DNA from: Alphaproteobacteria bacterium
GTDB lineage: Bacteria > Pseudomonadota > Alphaproteobacteria > Caulobacterales > Parvularculaceae
Assembly (NCBI GenBank): GCA_016125425.1
Contig: WGLT01000003.1
Location: forward strand, 1 to 64,000
Direction of reading: 5' to 3'
Length of the DNA stretch: 64,000 nucleotides
This document shows positions 35,197 through 44,613 of this stretch, piece by piece. How positions within the stretch are numbered: the first letter of the stretch is position 1; every line of letters begins with the position of its first letter. The notes beneath the pieces were generated by a model that was not told the origin of the DNA, made no database searches, and worked only from the letters and a program-made list of their open reading frames with translations. The translations under genes and the position numbers were made by a program.

Positions 35197-36182
35197 TGAT
35201 CGGCGAATTCGAGATCATACGGAAATTCTTCGCGCCGCTGGCCGGCGACGCGTCCGGGGCGTTCGGTCTTTTGGATGACGCCGCCGTCATCGGCGAAAAC
35301 GAGTTTGTCATGACCAAAGACCTGATGGTCGGGGGGCTGCATTTCCTGTCGGACGATCCGCTCGATCAAGTTGCAAGGAAACTGCTGCGCGTGAACCTCT
35401 CGGACCTCGCGGCGAAGGGCGCGCAACCTGTCGGATACTTTCTCGGTTGCGTTTGGCCGGCCAAAACCAAAGAGCGCGATATTGACTCATTCGCGAAAGG
35501 GCTGGCGGCCGATCAGGAGTTATTCCGTATCCGCCTTTATGGCGGCGACACGACGCGGCATGTCGATGTGGCGGCGCCCCTTGTCCTGTCGGCGACCTTT
35601 TTCGGAAAGCCGCCGCGCCAGGGAATCGTTCGCCGCGAAGGGGCGAGTCTCGGCGACGATCTGTGGGTGACAGGCACAATCGGCGACGCCGGGCTCGGGC
35701 TCGCCGCTTCGGCCAAACCGAAATCCTTTCCGGAGTCGGCCTTGAGCCATCTGATTGGCAGATATCGTCTGCCGGAGCCGCGGTTATCATTAGGCGGCGC
35801 ATTGCCGGGCCTTGCGAGCGCGGCGATTGATGTGTCGGACGGGCTTGTCGCCGACGCCGGACATATCGCCAAACGCGCCGGCCTGCGCGCCGAAATCGAC
35901 GTTTGCGCGATTCCGTATTCGGACGCCGCCCGGGCGTGGCTCGAAAAAGCGGCGAACAAGGACAAAGCCCATGCGCGGCTGGCGACCGCAGGCGATGATT
36001 ATGAAATCCTGTTCTCGGCCCCGACATCGCGCCGGCGCGCGGTGGAGATGGCCTCCAAACTCACCAAGACGCCTGTCGCGCGCATCGGAACATTCGTGAA
36101 AGGCGAGGGCGTGGCCCTGATCGGTCGCGACGGGGAAATCGAAGTGTCCTCGGCCGGATTCGACCATTTCGCACGGGGCTGA
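35196..36182 (+). CDS. thiL: Thiamine-monophosphate kinase (ThiL)
   Basis: A 328-residue PurM/ThiL-fold ATP-dependent kinase making thiamine diphosphate. Motifs: DDAAVIGENEFVMTKDLMVGG, VNLSDLAAKGAQPVGYFLG, YGGDTTRH, AIDVSDGLVADAGHI and TAGDDYEILF. The GTG start at 35196 overlaps the nusB stop by one base, indicating coupling. Normal length. Confidence 0.96.
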   Translation: MIGEFEIIRKFFAPLAGDASGAFGLLDDAAVIGENEFVMTKDLMVGGLHFLSDDPLDQVARKLLRVNLSDLAAKGAQPVGYFLGCVWPAKTKERDIDSFAKGLAADQELFRIRLYGGDTTRHVDVAAPLVLSATFFGKPPRQGIVRREGASLGDDLWVTGTIGDAGLGLAASAKPKSFPESALSHLIGRYRLPEPRLSLGGALPGLASAAIDVSDGLVADAGHIAKRAGLRAEIDVCAIPYSDAARAWLEKAANKDKAHARLATAGDDYEILFSAPTSRRRAVEMASKLTKTPVARIGTFVKGEGVALIGRDGEIEVSSAGFDHFARG

Positions 36183-36257
36183 TCCCCGCGAACGCCGATC
36201 TTCGATTTACTTCTCCCTGCTCCATGGTTAACGTTTCAGCGGGTAGCGGAGGGGAAC

Positions 36258-36620
36258 ATGCGAAAATCCATCTTGGCCTGCGTCGCTGCGGCGGCGCTTG
36301 CGGCGACTGGCGCGTCTGCGGCCGGCGTCGCCTCCGGCATCGGCATCAATCGGTGCGGGGATCTCTATAACGCCTACGCCACTGCCTCCGCCGGGGGACA
36401 GCAAGCTTTGATCATCGCGGTCGGGCAGTGGGCCTATGGCTATATGACAGGGCGCAATTCCGAGCAGCCCAAGGCGAACTGGAAGGATCTCGGCGCGCTG
36501 GACGTCGATTCCGGCGCCGGCCTCGTTTTGAAGCAGTGCGCGAGCCACCCCTCGCTTTATGTGATCGAAGTCGTCGATGCGATATACGACGCGCTCCCTT
36601 ATGCGAACGTATCGTCCTAG
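36258..36620 (+). CDS. Small periplasmic protein, HdeA/Tai-like cysteine pattern
   Basis: A 120-residue protein has a signal peptide (MRKSILACVAAAALAATGASA). Two mature cysteines occur in a common layout of small helical periplasmic proteins: NRCGDLYNAYATA near the start and LKQCASHPSLYVIEVVDAIY near the end. HdeA-like and Rap1a/Tai-immunity-like proteins share this pattern, but I cannot assign either. ATGGTTAA, the complement of a CtrA half-site, lies at 36224-36231 just before the gene. Confidence 0.65.
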   Translation: MRKSILACVAAAALAATGASAAGVASGIGINRCGDLYNAYATASAGGQQALIIAVGQWAYGYMTGRNSEQPKANWKDLGALDVDSGAGLVLKQCASHPSLYVIEVVDAIYDALPYANVSS

Positions 36621-36744
36621 CGCGGGCGCGTGAGAGGGCGGCCCCGCCGGGCCTCTTGCCTTTGACCGCCGGCTCGTCTAGACGACGCCCTCCGCCGCCG
36701 GATCTGCGTCCGGCGGCTCGATGTCGACGTTCGAGGATTGATCG

Positions 36745-36927
36745 ATGGCCGTTCCGAAGCGAAAGACAACCCCGGCAAAACGCGGAATGCGCCGCTCGCA
36801 TGACCGTTTGGGCGCTGCGACCTATATCGAAGACAAGGATTCCGGCGAGCTTCGGCGGCCGCACCATATCGATCTGAAAACCGGCAAGTATCGCGGCCGC
36901 CAGGTGCTTGAGCCCCGCGAAGACTGA
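36745..36927 (+). CDS. rpmF: 50S ribosomal protein L32
   Basis: A 60-residue basic protein beginning [20 protein letters not shown], the standard L32 signature, and ending [12 protein letters not shown]. It is part of the large ribosomal subunit. No zinc cysteines are present. The usual neighbour plsX is absent; enolase and an unknown lipoprotein gene follow. Confidence 0.97.
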   Translation: MAVPKRKTTPAKRGMRRSHDRLGAATYIEDKDSGELRRPHHIDLKTGKYRGRQVLEPRED

Positions 36928-36998
36928 TGCGGGCGCGCGGGTCGCCGCTTGCCGACTGATATCGCCGCCGCCCTGCCGAAAATTGCCTTGCCGACCTC

Positions 36999-37027
36999 CC
37001 TCCTGTAACAAGGAGGCGGGTTTGGGG
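36999..37027 (+). terminator. Weak hairpin downstream of rpmF, possible terminator
   Basis: CCTCCT (36999-37004) pairs with AGGAGG (37011-37016) around a 6-nt loop and is followed by CGGGTTTGGGG. The T run is short, so this is a tentative terminator for rpmF. Confidence 0.35.
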
Positions 37028-37139
37028 CTTCACGCGCGCCGCGCTTTCACGACGGCCAGGCGAGCCGTCGCGCGAAGGGCGGGCGAGGGATTGGCGAGGG
37101 CGATCGCCTTGCGGCCATTCCCGCAACGGCGAGGAAGCC

Positions 37140-37811
37140 ATGGGAACATCTTTCAGACTCGCATGGGCGGCGGGGGCGGCGGCGCTGCTCTTCGGCTGCG
37201 AAACCTATCCGTATGCCTCCGGATTTTCGGTTTGCGACGATCGCGCCGGACAATGCTACCGCGCCTGTGAGGCTTACGCCGGCGGCCCCGGCTATTCGGC
37301 CTGTCATGCCGATTGCGATTATGAGGCTGATCAGTGTTTCGCATCGGCCTACGGACCTTATTACAGCGCTTATCCCAGCTATGCCTATCTGGATCCGTGG
37401 TATGGAAGATATGGAGTCTGGTATCCTCAAAGGGGATACGTCTTTTCTCTGAATGTCTACAACCGGTATCCCCATCGGCATCCGGCCCATCCGCGAAATT
37501 ACACGCCGCGATATGAGCATTATTGGCGCGATCGAGATCACGACCGCGCTGATCACGACCGCTCGTATCGCGGTCAGCCGCCGCGCGGCGGGGCGCTGAC
37601 CGGCGGCCGGCCCGGTCATGACGACGGGGGCCGCCGTCCTCCGCCCGTCTCGGGCGGCCAGCCCCATCCGCGGACGGTCGCGCCTGCGCCGAGATCAGGG
37701 GCGCAACCAAAAGCTGTTCCGGCCGAGAAGAGGACAGCCCCCGGTCGCAAGGACGAGGCGCTGGAACGGCCCAATCCGCGCAGCGACAGGCGCTTCCAAC
37801 AACCTCGATAA
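37140..37811 (+). CDS. Hypothetical lipoprotein with Cys-rich head and Tyr/His/Pro-rich body
   Basis: A 223-residue protein. The signal sequence ends in lipobox LLFGC (C20). A Cys-rich segment with six cysteines in about 35 residues (CDDRAGQCYRACEAYA, then SACHADCDYEADQC) comes next. A Tyr-rich stretch and a His/Arg/Asp-rich stretch (HYWRDRDHDRADHDRSYRGQ) follow, and the tail is Pro/Arg-rich and low-complexity. It could bind metal or sit in the envelope, but no family was recognised. The Arg/Pro tail makes the opposite strand open as well; the lipobox and cysteines favour this strand. Confidence 0.7.
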   Translation: MGTSFRLAWAAGAAALLFGCETYPYASGFSVCDDRAGQCYRACEAYAGGPGYSACHADCDYEADQCFASAYGPYYSAYPSYAYLDPWYGRYGVWYPQRGYVFSLNVYNRYPHRHPAHPRNYTPRYEHYWRDRDHDRADHDRSYRGQPPRGGALTGGRPGHDDGGRRPPPVSGGQPHPRTVAPAPRSGAQPKAVPAEKRTAPGRKDEALERPNPRSDRRFQQPR

Positions 37812-37844
37812 GAGGCGGTTGCGCCGGGCCCGGGCAAGGCTTAG

Positions 37845-39155
<1,311 letters not shown>

Positions 39156-39167
39156 CGCAATTCGCGG

Positions 39168-39182
39168 TTAAGCTTTTATTAA
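39168..39182. promoter_or_regulatory. Perfect CtrA-type box upstream of the ftsB-like gene
   Basis: TTAA-GCTTTTA-TTAA matches the CtrA consensus TTAA-N7-TTAA exactly. It lies 49 bp upstream of the FtsB-like start codon, a place where CtrA activates or represses promoters in Caulobacter. Binding is inferred. Confidence 0.6.
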
Positions 39183-39231
39183 TCAAGATCGATTCTGCTC
39201 GCTGAGTCGCGGGGCGAGGCGTTTTGGCGTC

Positions 39232-39576
39232 ATGCGTAGTTTATCGAGGTTTTTCAAGGACGTAGTGCTGCCCGTCTTCTTCGCCTGCTGGATCGGCTAT
39301 CTGGCTTATGGGGCGGTGGCCGGCGCGGCGAGCTATCGCACGTTGAATGAATTGCGCCAGGAAGAGGCGACAAAGCGCGCCGAGCTCGATGCGCTCAAGG
39401 CGCGTCATGAGGCGCTCGCGCGGCGAGCCAAGCTCCTTAATCCGCATTCGCTCGATCCGGACATGGTCGATGAGGAAATCCGGACCGTTCTTGGCTATGC
39501 GCGCCCCGGCGATTTCGTCGTGCCGCGCGACGAGCTCGAGCGCGTTCTCCGCAGCGAGAGATCCTCAGGAAAATAG
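39232..39576 (+). CDS. ftsB: FtsB/DivIC-like septum formation initiator
   Basis: A 114-residue bitopic protein with one membrane helix (VLPVFFACWIGYLAYGAVAG, about residues 12-31). A coiled coil (ELRQEEATKRAELDALKARHEALARRAKLL) follows. The tail LDPDMVDEEIRTVLGYARPGDFV is typical of alphaproteobacterial FtsB-like proteins located between eno and pdhA. FtsB works with FtsL and FtsQ in the divisome. The symbol is by family and context. Confidence 0.88.
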   Translation: MRSLSRFFKDVVLPVFFACWIGYLAYGAVAGAASYRTLNELRQEEATKRAELDALKARHEALARRAKLLNPHSLDPDMVDEEIRTVLGYARPGDFVVPRDELERVLRSERSSGK

Positions 39577-39646
39577 CCGCGGCCGCCGCCTTGTTTCGAA
39601 GCCGCGCGGCGCGTAGACAACGCTTTCGACCAAAGGGAGATAACCC

Positions 39647-40669
39647 ATGGCGAAGGCCGCGCGACAAAAGAAACAAGAAGCCGCTGCAGACAAGCCGCGG
39701 TCGAATCTTTCGGCGACGAAAGACGAGCTTCTCAAATACTACCGGGATATGCTGCTGATCCGCCGTTTTGAAGAACGCGCAGGACAGCTTTACGGCATGG
39801 GGCATATCGGCGGCTTCTGCCATCTCTATATCGGGCAAGAAGCGGTTGTCGTCGGCGTCGAGGCGGTGAAGCAGGAGGGCGACCAGACCATCACCGGCTA
39901 TCGCGATCACGGGCATATGCTGGCCTGCGGCATGGATCCAAAAGGCGTCATGGCGGAGCTCACCGGACGGGCGGGCGGCTATTCGAAGGGCAAGGGCGGC
40001 TCGATGCACATGTTCTCCAAGGACGCCGAATTCTACGGCGGTCACGGCATCGTCGGCGCGCAGATTCCGCTGGGCTCGGGACTCGCCTTCGCCAATCGAT
40101 ATCGCGGCGAGAAGCGCGTGAGCCTGACCTATTTCGGCGACGGCGCTTCGAACCAGGGACAGGTGTTTGAAGCCATGAATATGGCGCAGCTCTGGAAGCT
40201 TCCTGTCGTCTTCATCATTGAAAATAATCAGTATGCGATGGGAACGAGCGTGCAGCGTTCGCATTCCGACACGCATCTTTATCGCCGAGGCGCGGCGTTC
40301 GGCATTCCCGGCATGGAGGTCGACGGCATGGATGTCGTCGCTGTCCGCGAAGCCGCGCGCGACGCCATTGCGCATGCGCGCGAAGGCGAGGGGCCTTTTA
40401 TCCTCGAGATGAAGACTTATCGCTATCGCGGGCATTCGATGTCGGACCCGGCAAAATACCGGACGCGCGAAGAGGTCGAGGACGTCAGAGAGCACAACGA
40501 TCCGATCAAGCGGTGCGAACAGCGCATTCTCAGCGGCGGATTCGCTGATGAGGCGGCTCTGAAGGAGATCGACAAGCAGGTTCGGGCGATCGTTAAGGAA
40601 GCCGCGGAGTTCGCCCTCGAGAGCCCGGAGCCGGCGCCCGAGGAGCTTTACGCGGACGTATACGCCTGA
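39647..40669 (+). CDS. pdhA: Pyruvate dehydrogenase E1 component, alpha subunit
   Basis: A 340-residue thiamine-diphosphate-dependent E1 alpha subunit. Motifs: RRFEERAGQLYGMGHIGGFC, GRAGGYSKGKGGSMHMF, the ThDP motif GDGASNQGQVFEAMNMAQLW to IIENN, and the phosphorylation-loop equivalent YRYRGHSMSDPAKYR. The partner pdhB and E2 genes normally follow directly. Here a 317-bp intergenic region and a TadG-like gene follow instead, so the operon is interrupted. Confidence 0.96.
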   Translation: MAKAARQKKQEAAADKPRSNLSATKDELLKYYRDMLLIRRFEERAGQLYGMGHIGGFCHLYIGQEAVVVGVEAVKQEGDQTITGYRDHGHMLACGMDPKGVMAELTGRAGGYSKGKGGSMHMFSKDAEFYGGHGIVGAQIPLGSGLAFANRYRGEKRVSLTYFGDGASNQGQVFEAMNMAQLWKLPVVFIIENNQYAMGTSVQRSHSDTHLYRRGAAFGIPGMEVDGMDVVAVREAARDAIAHAREGEGPFILEMKTYRYRGHSMSDPAKYRTREEVEDVREHNDPIKRCEQRILSGGFADEAALKEIDKQVRAIVKEAAEFALESPEPAPEELYADVYA

Positions 40670-40986
40670 CCTTCGTCCGCCGTTCGTGCCGGGACGGCGC
40701 AAACACAGTCTCCAGTCCGTCTCCGTCGCGAGCGCAAAGCCGCGCTCCATAAAATTTTCGCTGCTTTGTTTCCAAAAATCGGAAATGGGCGCTTCGTTAA
40801 TTTAAGGATGCCTGCGCGGCGGAAAGGCGATGCGTCCGGCCGCGTGTGACGGTTACAATACGGCGCATACACGCGTTTTTCTGCAAACCAAGTTAACCAA
40901 CATTCCTTACACGCAGTTAACACATCGACATCTATGTTAGCGCCCGGACATGCGGCGTAGTGCGTGGTTTTTTCGGGGAGTGTTCA
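40670..40986. promoter_or_regulatory. Intergenic region upstream of the Tad-like genes
   Basis: No gene is seen. The right half is AT-richer, with TTAATTTAA near 40798 and two GTTAAC palindromes at 40892-40897 and 40916-40921. The first reads TTAACCA, close to the CtrA half-site TTAACCAT. It probably contains the promoter of the TadG-like operon. No terminator for pdhA is evident. Confidence 0.4.
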
Positions 40987-43284
40987 ATGTCGCAAAGGAA
41001 GATCTCGAACGGGCGATCCGCGTCTTCAGGATCCCTGTCTTCCGTCGGTCAGCTTCTCGCCCGCTACCGGCGCGCGCGCGGCGGCAACATCATCATCCTC
41101 TATTCATTTCTCTTTGCGGTGCTGATGCTGTTTGTCGGCGGCGCGGTTGACTTCACGCGCTATAACGCCGTTCACGCCGACATGGTTGAATCGATGGATG
41201 CGGCCGGTCTGGCGATCGCGCAGATCGACGCAATGAACGGACCCGATATTTCCGGGCTGTCCGGCAGCGCGCGCACCGCCTATCTGAAACAGAAGGGCAT
41301 CGAGTTCTTCAATCAGAATTTCAAACATGCGAGCTCCGTACAGGATCTCAACATCGATTTTGATATCGACACCGCAACAATCACGCCGAAGGCGAGCGGC
41401 ACGATGAAGACGCTCTTTCTCGGCATCGGCCAAACCCTGTTGAATGGGGGGGCAGGCAATCTTTCGCAGCTTTCGCTTGCGACCGACACCGAGATCACGC
41501 GGCACGGCGCTGGCAAGATTGAATTGGCGCTCGTTCTCGACCAGACGGGGTCTATGGCGCAGAAGGCGAGCTATACCGACACCGTTACGAAGATCGAAAG
41601 TCTCAAGACGGCGGTGAGCAATCTGCTCGACACGCTCTATGGAAGCGAGACGACGAGCAACAACGTCAAAGTCGGCGTCGTTCCGTTCAACGCCTATGTG
41701 AATCCTGGCGCGGCGTCGAGCTGGCAGTCCACCTGGGGCGACCTCAATGCGGCGTCCTATTATCACGGCGCGCATTTCATCCATGTCAATGGCAGCGGCG
41801 CGATCGACACCAGCGCCACGGCGACTGCTGTCGATCCGAACGGGGTTCCTGAAGTCATCGATCCGACCAAGAAGGTCAATCACTACGACCTCTATAATTC
41901 GTCGAGCTCCCTGCATTGGGCGGGATGCGTCGAGGCGCGGCCTTATCCTCTCGACGAGCTCGATACCGCGCCCGGCGAGTCAATCTCCACCTCGGTGATT
42001 TCGGACGCGCTGCAAGTGCCGGCCGATCTGCAAACGACCACCGGAACTTATGATGCGCTCGAGAAATCGGCGTTCGAGGAGATGCCGACGCCGCAACTGT
42101 CGAATACGCAGCTTGCAAGCATCGACAATTCCCGCTGGGTGCCGCTGTTCAACCCCGACGGGCCCAACTGCGACTATTCTGCGTGCAACTGGGGCGATCC
42201 GGCGGTCAGCGTCTCGACGACCTATTCGCTCGGCGGCGTGAGCCGCACAGCGACAGGGTACGGCTACTGGTTCACTGATCCTGACAATATCAGCGGCGTC
42301 AGCGAAAACGCCTATGACAATCGGCGGTTTGTCTACGACCACAACTATACGACCGTCGGCGGCGGCGCGAATTTCGGACACTATCTCGATGTTGTTGAGG
42401 GATTTCAACTTGCAACGAGCGCCGTCAATTATTCTGATCTCAACGCCTACTGGCAAAGCGTGAAAACGCGTCTTGCCGAACTCGGCGCGAACAATCCCGC
42501 GTCCAAAGAGGATCAGTGCCAGTACAAGCAGGTCAGGCACGGTCACGGGAGAAACGCGTACTACACCTGGGAGACCGTCTGCACGACCTATGTCACGCAG
42601 GGCGATGAGTACATCCTTCGCAACGCCTATGTCGGCTGGTGGGACAGCTCGGCTGGAAAATACACGGGAAAATACGATCAGAGCCCGAGCATTTACGTCA
42701 ATTCGAATGGCGATGAAACGCAGGGGCCCAACAAGGATTGCCCGTTGAAGATTCTGCCGCTGACAAATGACCGCACCAAAGTCGACGCCGAGATGGCGAA
42801 TCTCTATCCGTACGGCAACACGAACTCCGCAAACGGCGCGATCTGGGGCGTCCGGCTCTTGTCGCCTCAAGCTCCCTTTACGGAGGGCGCGCAGTTCACC
42901 GACGGCGACTGGACAAAAGCCATGGTCATCATGACCGACGGTCAGAACACGGCTTCATCGGCGAACACGTCGTGGAAGTCGGATCTGACGGCCTATGGCT
43001 ACGCCCGCGAAGAGCGTATGGGCGTCGGCATGGATAGCGCCAGCAAGATGCGCGACGAATACGACCAGAAGCTTATCCGTATCTGCCACCGCGCCAAGGA
43101 CGAAGGAATTGTCGTCTATACGATTATCTTCGGTCTTAACGACACAAATCTGGAGAACGTCTTCAAGGCATGCGCCACGAAACCGACGGCGCCCTATTAT
43201 TACAAGGCGCCCTCCGCACAGGATCTGCAAAACGCTTTTGGCGACATTGCGCAGGATCTTGTGAAACTGCATGTGAGCAAATAG
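40987..43284 (+). CDS. TadG-like pilus assembly protein with VWA domain
   Basis: A 765-residue protein. The N-terminal Tad-type segment (RARGGNIIILYSFLFAVLML, helix about residues 33-52) precedes VDFTRYNAVHADMVESMDAAGLA, as in TadE/TadG proteins. A VWA domain follows, with MIDAS DQTGS (D185) and a later VIMTDGQNTA. Between these lies a long extracellular-type insert with cysteines, rich in Tyr, Asn and Ser. GGGGAG precedes ATG 40987. It heads a three-gene TadG-TadE-TadE cluster; no Tad secretion ATPase or secretin is in the window. Confidence 0.87.
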   Translation: MSQRKISNGRSASSGSLSSVGQLLARYRRARGGNIIILYSFLFAVLMLFVGGAVDFTRYNAVHADMVESMDAAGLAIAQIDAMNGPDISGLSGSARTAYLKQKGIEFFNQNFKHASSVQDLNIDFDIDTATITPKASGTMKTLFLGIGQTLLNGGAGNLSQLSLATDTEITRHGAGKIELALVLDQTGSMAQKASYTDTVTKIESLKTAVSNLLDTLYGSETTSNNVKVGVVPFNAYVNPGAASSWQSTWGDLNAASYYHGAHFIHVNGSGAIDTSATATAVDPNGVPEVIDPTKKVNHYDLYNSSSSLHWAGCVEARPYPLDELDTAPGESISTSVISDALQVPADLQTTTGTYDALEKSAFEEMPTPQLSNTQLASIDNSRWVPLFNPDGPNCDYSACNWGDPAVSVSTTYSLGGVSRTATGYGYWFTDPDNISGVSENAYDNRRFVYDHNYTTVGGGANFGHYLDVVEGFQLATSAVNYSDLNAYWQSVKTRLAELGANNPASKEDQCQYKQVRHGHGRNAYYTWETVCTTYVTQGDEYILRNAYVGWWDSSAGKYTGKYDQSPSIYVNSNGDETQGPNKDCPLKILPLTNDRTKVDAEMANLYPYGNTNSANGAIWGVRLLSPQAPFTEGAQFTDGDWTKAMVIMTDGQNTASSANTSWKSDLTAYGYAREERMGVGMDSASKMRDEYDQKLIRICHRAKDEGIVVYTIIFGLNDTNLENVFKACATKPTAPYYYKAPSAQDLQNAFGDIAQDLVKLHVSK

Positions 43285-43289
43285 GCGTC

Positions 43290-43904
43290 ATGAATCGTCC
43301 CGCGTCATTTCCTTTGCTTTGTCGTAGCGGCGAGACGAAACGGCCGGCGCTTCGTCTCGGGCGGTTTCTGCGCGGCCGGCAAGGCACGGCGGCCATCGAA
43401 TTCGCGATCGTCGTGCCGGTCTTTCTGGCGCTTATGATGTCGACATTTGAGGTCGGCTGGTACTATTTCGTGAACGCTGCTCTCGACGGCGCAACGGTGA
43501 GCGTCGCACGATATATCAGGACCGGCCAGGCGCAGAACGGCGGCTACCAGTCGCAGGCCGACAGGGACGCGTTCTTTGCGAACGAAGTCTGTCCGAAACT
43601 TTCATTTCTCGGCGACTGCAATTCTCGTCTGACAGCGGAAGTGATGACGTTCAGCTCTTTTTCGGATCTTGCCGCGGATACGACCCCCATGACATGCAGG
43701 GATGACAATCCGACGCAGATTGCAAATCTGCCGTTTCAGCCGGGCAGCGACGACTCGATCGTTCGTGTTCGGCTTTGTTTCATCTACAACACGCTCAACC
43801 CGCTTATCGGTCTCAATCTGTCTCGAACGAGCGACGGCAAGCGGAAGGTGATTTCGTCCTACATCCTGCGTGTCGAACCCTATTCCAAGAATATCAGCGG
43901 CTAG
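43290..43904 (+). CDS. TadE-like pseudopilin family protein
   Basis: A 204-residue protein with the TadE N-terminal motif GRQGTAAIEFAIVVPVFLAL (processing site just before the helix) and one membrane helix. The C-terminal domain of about 150 residues has four cysteines (EVCPKLSFLGDC, MTCRDD, RLCFIYN) likely forming disulfides. It begins 5 bp after the TadG-like stop. TadE-like proteins are minor pseudopilins of Flp/Tad pili. Confidence 0.87.
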   Translation: MNRPASFPLLCRSGETKRPALRLGRFLRGRQGTAAIEFAIVVPVFLALMMSTFEVGWYYFVNAALDGATVSVARYIRTGQAQNGGYQSQADRDAFFANEVCPKLSFLGDCNSRLTAEVMTFSSFSDLAADTTPMTCRDDNPTQIANLPFQPGSDDSIVRVRLCFIYNTLNPLIGLNLSRTSDGKRKVISSYILRVEPYSKNISG

Positions 43905-43916
43905 GGAGCGGCTGGA

Positions 43917-44528
43917 ATGCATATGCCGATCATGAAAGCCTCCTGGGTCCGCAAGACAGCGCGCGTGCTGCGTAACGGCGTGCGCTCGCGTACTGGCCTT
44001 GCGGCGACAGAGTTCGCTTTGATCCTGCCGATTATGACACTGACCTTCTTCGGCATGCTCGAAGCGTCGGATGCGCTGATGGAGAATCGTCGTGTCGCCA
44101 ATGCGGCCAATGCGCTCGCCGACCTTGTTTCACAGGAGACGGAGGTCACGACATCTGATATCGATAATGTCATGGAAGGCGTTACGGTGATGCTTGAACC
44201 GACCGCCAATTCAACCATCGATATGAGAATCTCCAGCGTTTATGTTGATCCAGGCGATCCAAACAGACTTTTGGTGGATTGGAGCCGCGATAATAATGGC
44301 GGCACGCCCTACGCTTCAGGCGTCGTATATGATAAAATCGACGCCTCGCTGGTTTCGCCCTCGGCGTCGCTGATCGTGGTTGAGATGTATTTCGACTATG
44401 TCTCCAGCTTGACGCACAAGGTTATTCCGGCGCCGGTGCGTTTCGACCGCATCGTCACGCGCTGGCCGCGCCAGAGCGCGAAAGTGATTTTGTGCGGGAG
44501 CAGTCCTCTGCCGGCGTGCTCGACTTGA
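43917..44528 (+). CDS. TadE-like pseudopilin family protein
   Basis: A 203-residue protein with the same TadE motif (SRTGLAATEFALILPIMTLT, about residues 24-43) and one membrane helix. The helix continues into ANALADLVSQETEVTTSDID, common in TadE/G proteins. Two cysteines lie at the extreme C-terminus (CGSSPLPAC). It follows the previous TadE-like gene by 12 bp, making a single operon. The specific role is unknown. Confidence 0.85.
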   Translation: MHMPIMKASWVRKTARVLRNGVRSRTGLAATEFALILPIMTLTFFGMLEASDALMENRRVANAANALADLVSQETEVTTSDIDNVMEGVTVMLEPTANSTIDMRISSVYVDPGDPNRLLVDWSRDNNGGTPYASGVVYDKIDASLVSPSASLIVVEMYFDYVSSLTHKVIPAPVRFDRIVTRWPRQSAKVILCGSSPLPACST

Positions 44529-44613
44529 TGGGATCAAGGCTTTGCGCGGCGCGCATACTTTTGGCGACCGGAATCGTCTAAAATGAGCAAAGCGCGAGGA
44601 GTGGGCCGGGCGG

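Noticed and set aside
36631-36665. Hairpin-like AGAGG...CCTCT sequence after the gene at 36258-36620
   Set aside because: The stem needs internal mismatches and is followed by only a short T run, so I do not call it a terminator.
40675-40700. CGCCGT...ACGGCG inverted repeat after pdhA
   Set aside because: A 10-nt loop and no T tract; not convincing as a terminator.
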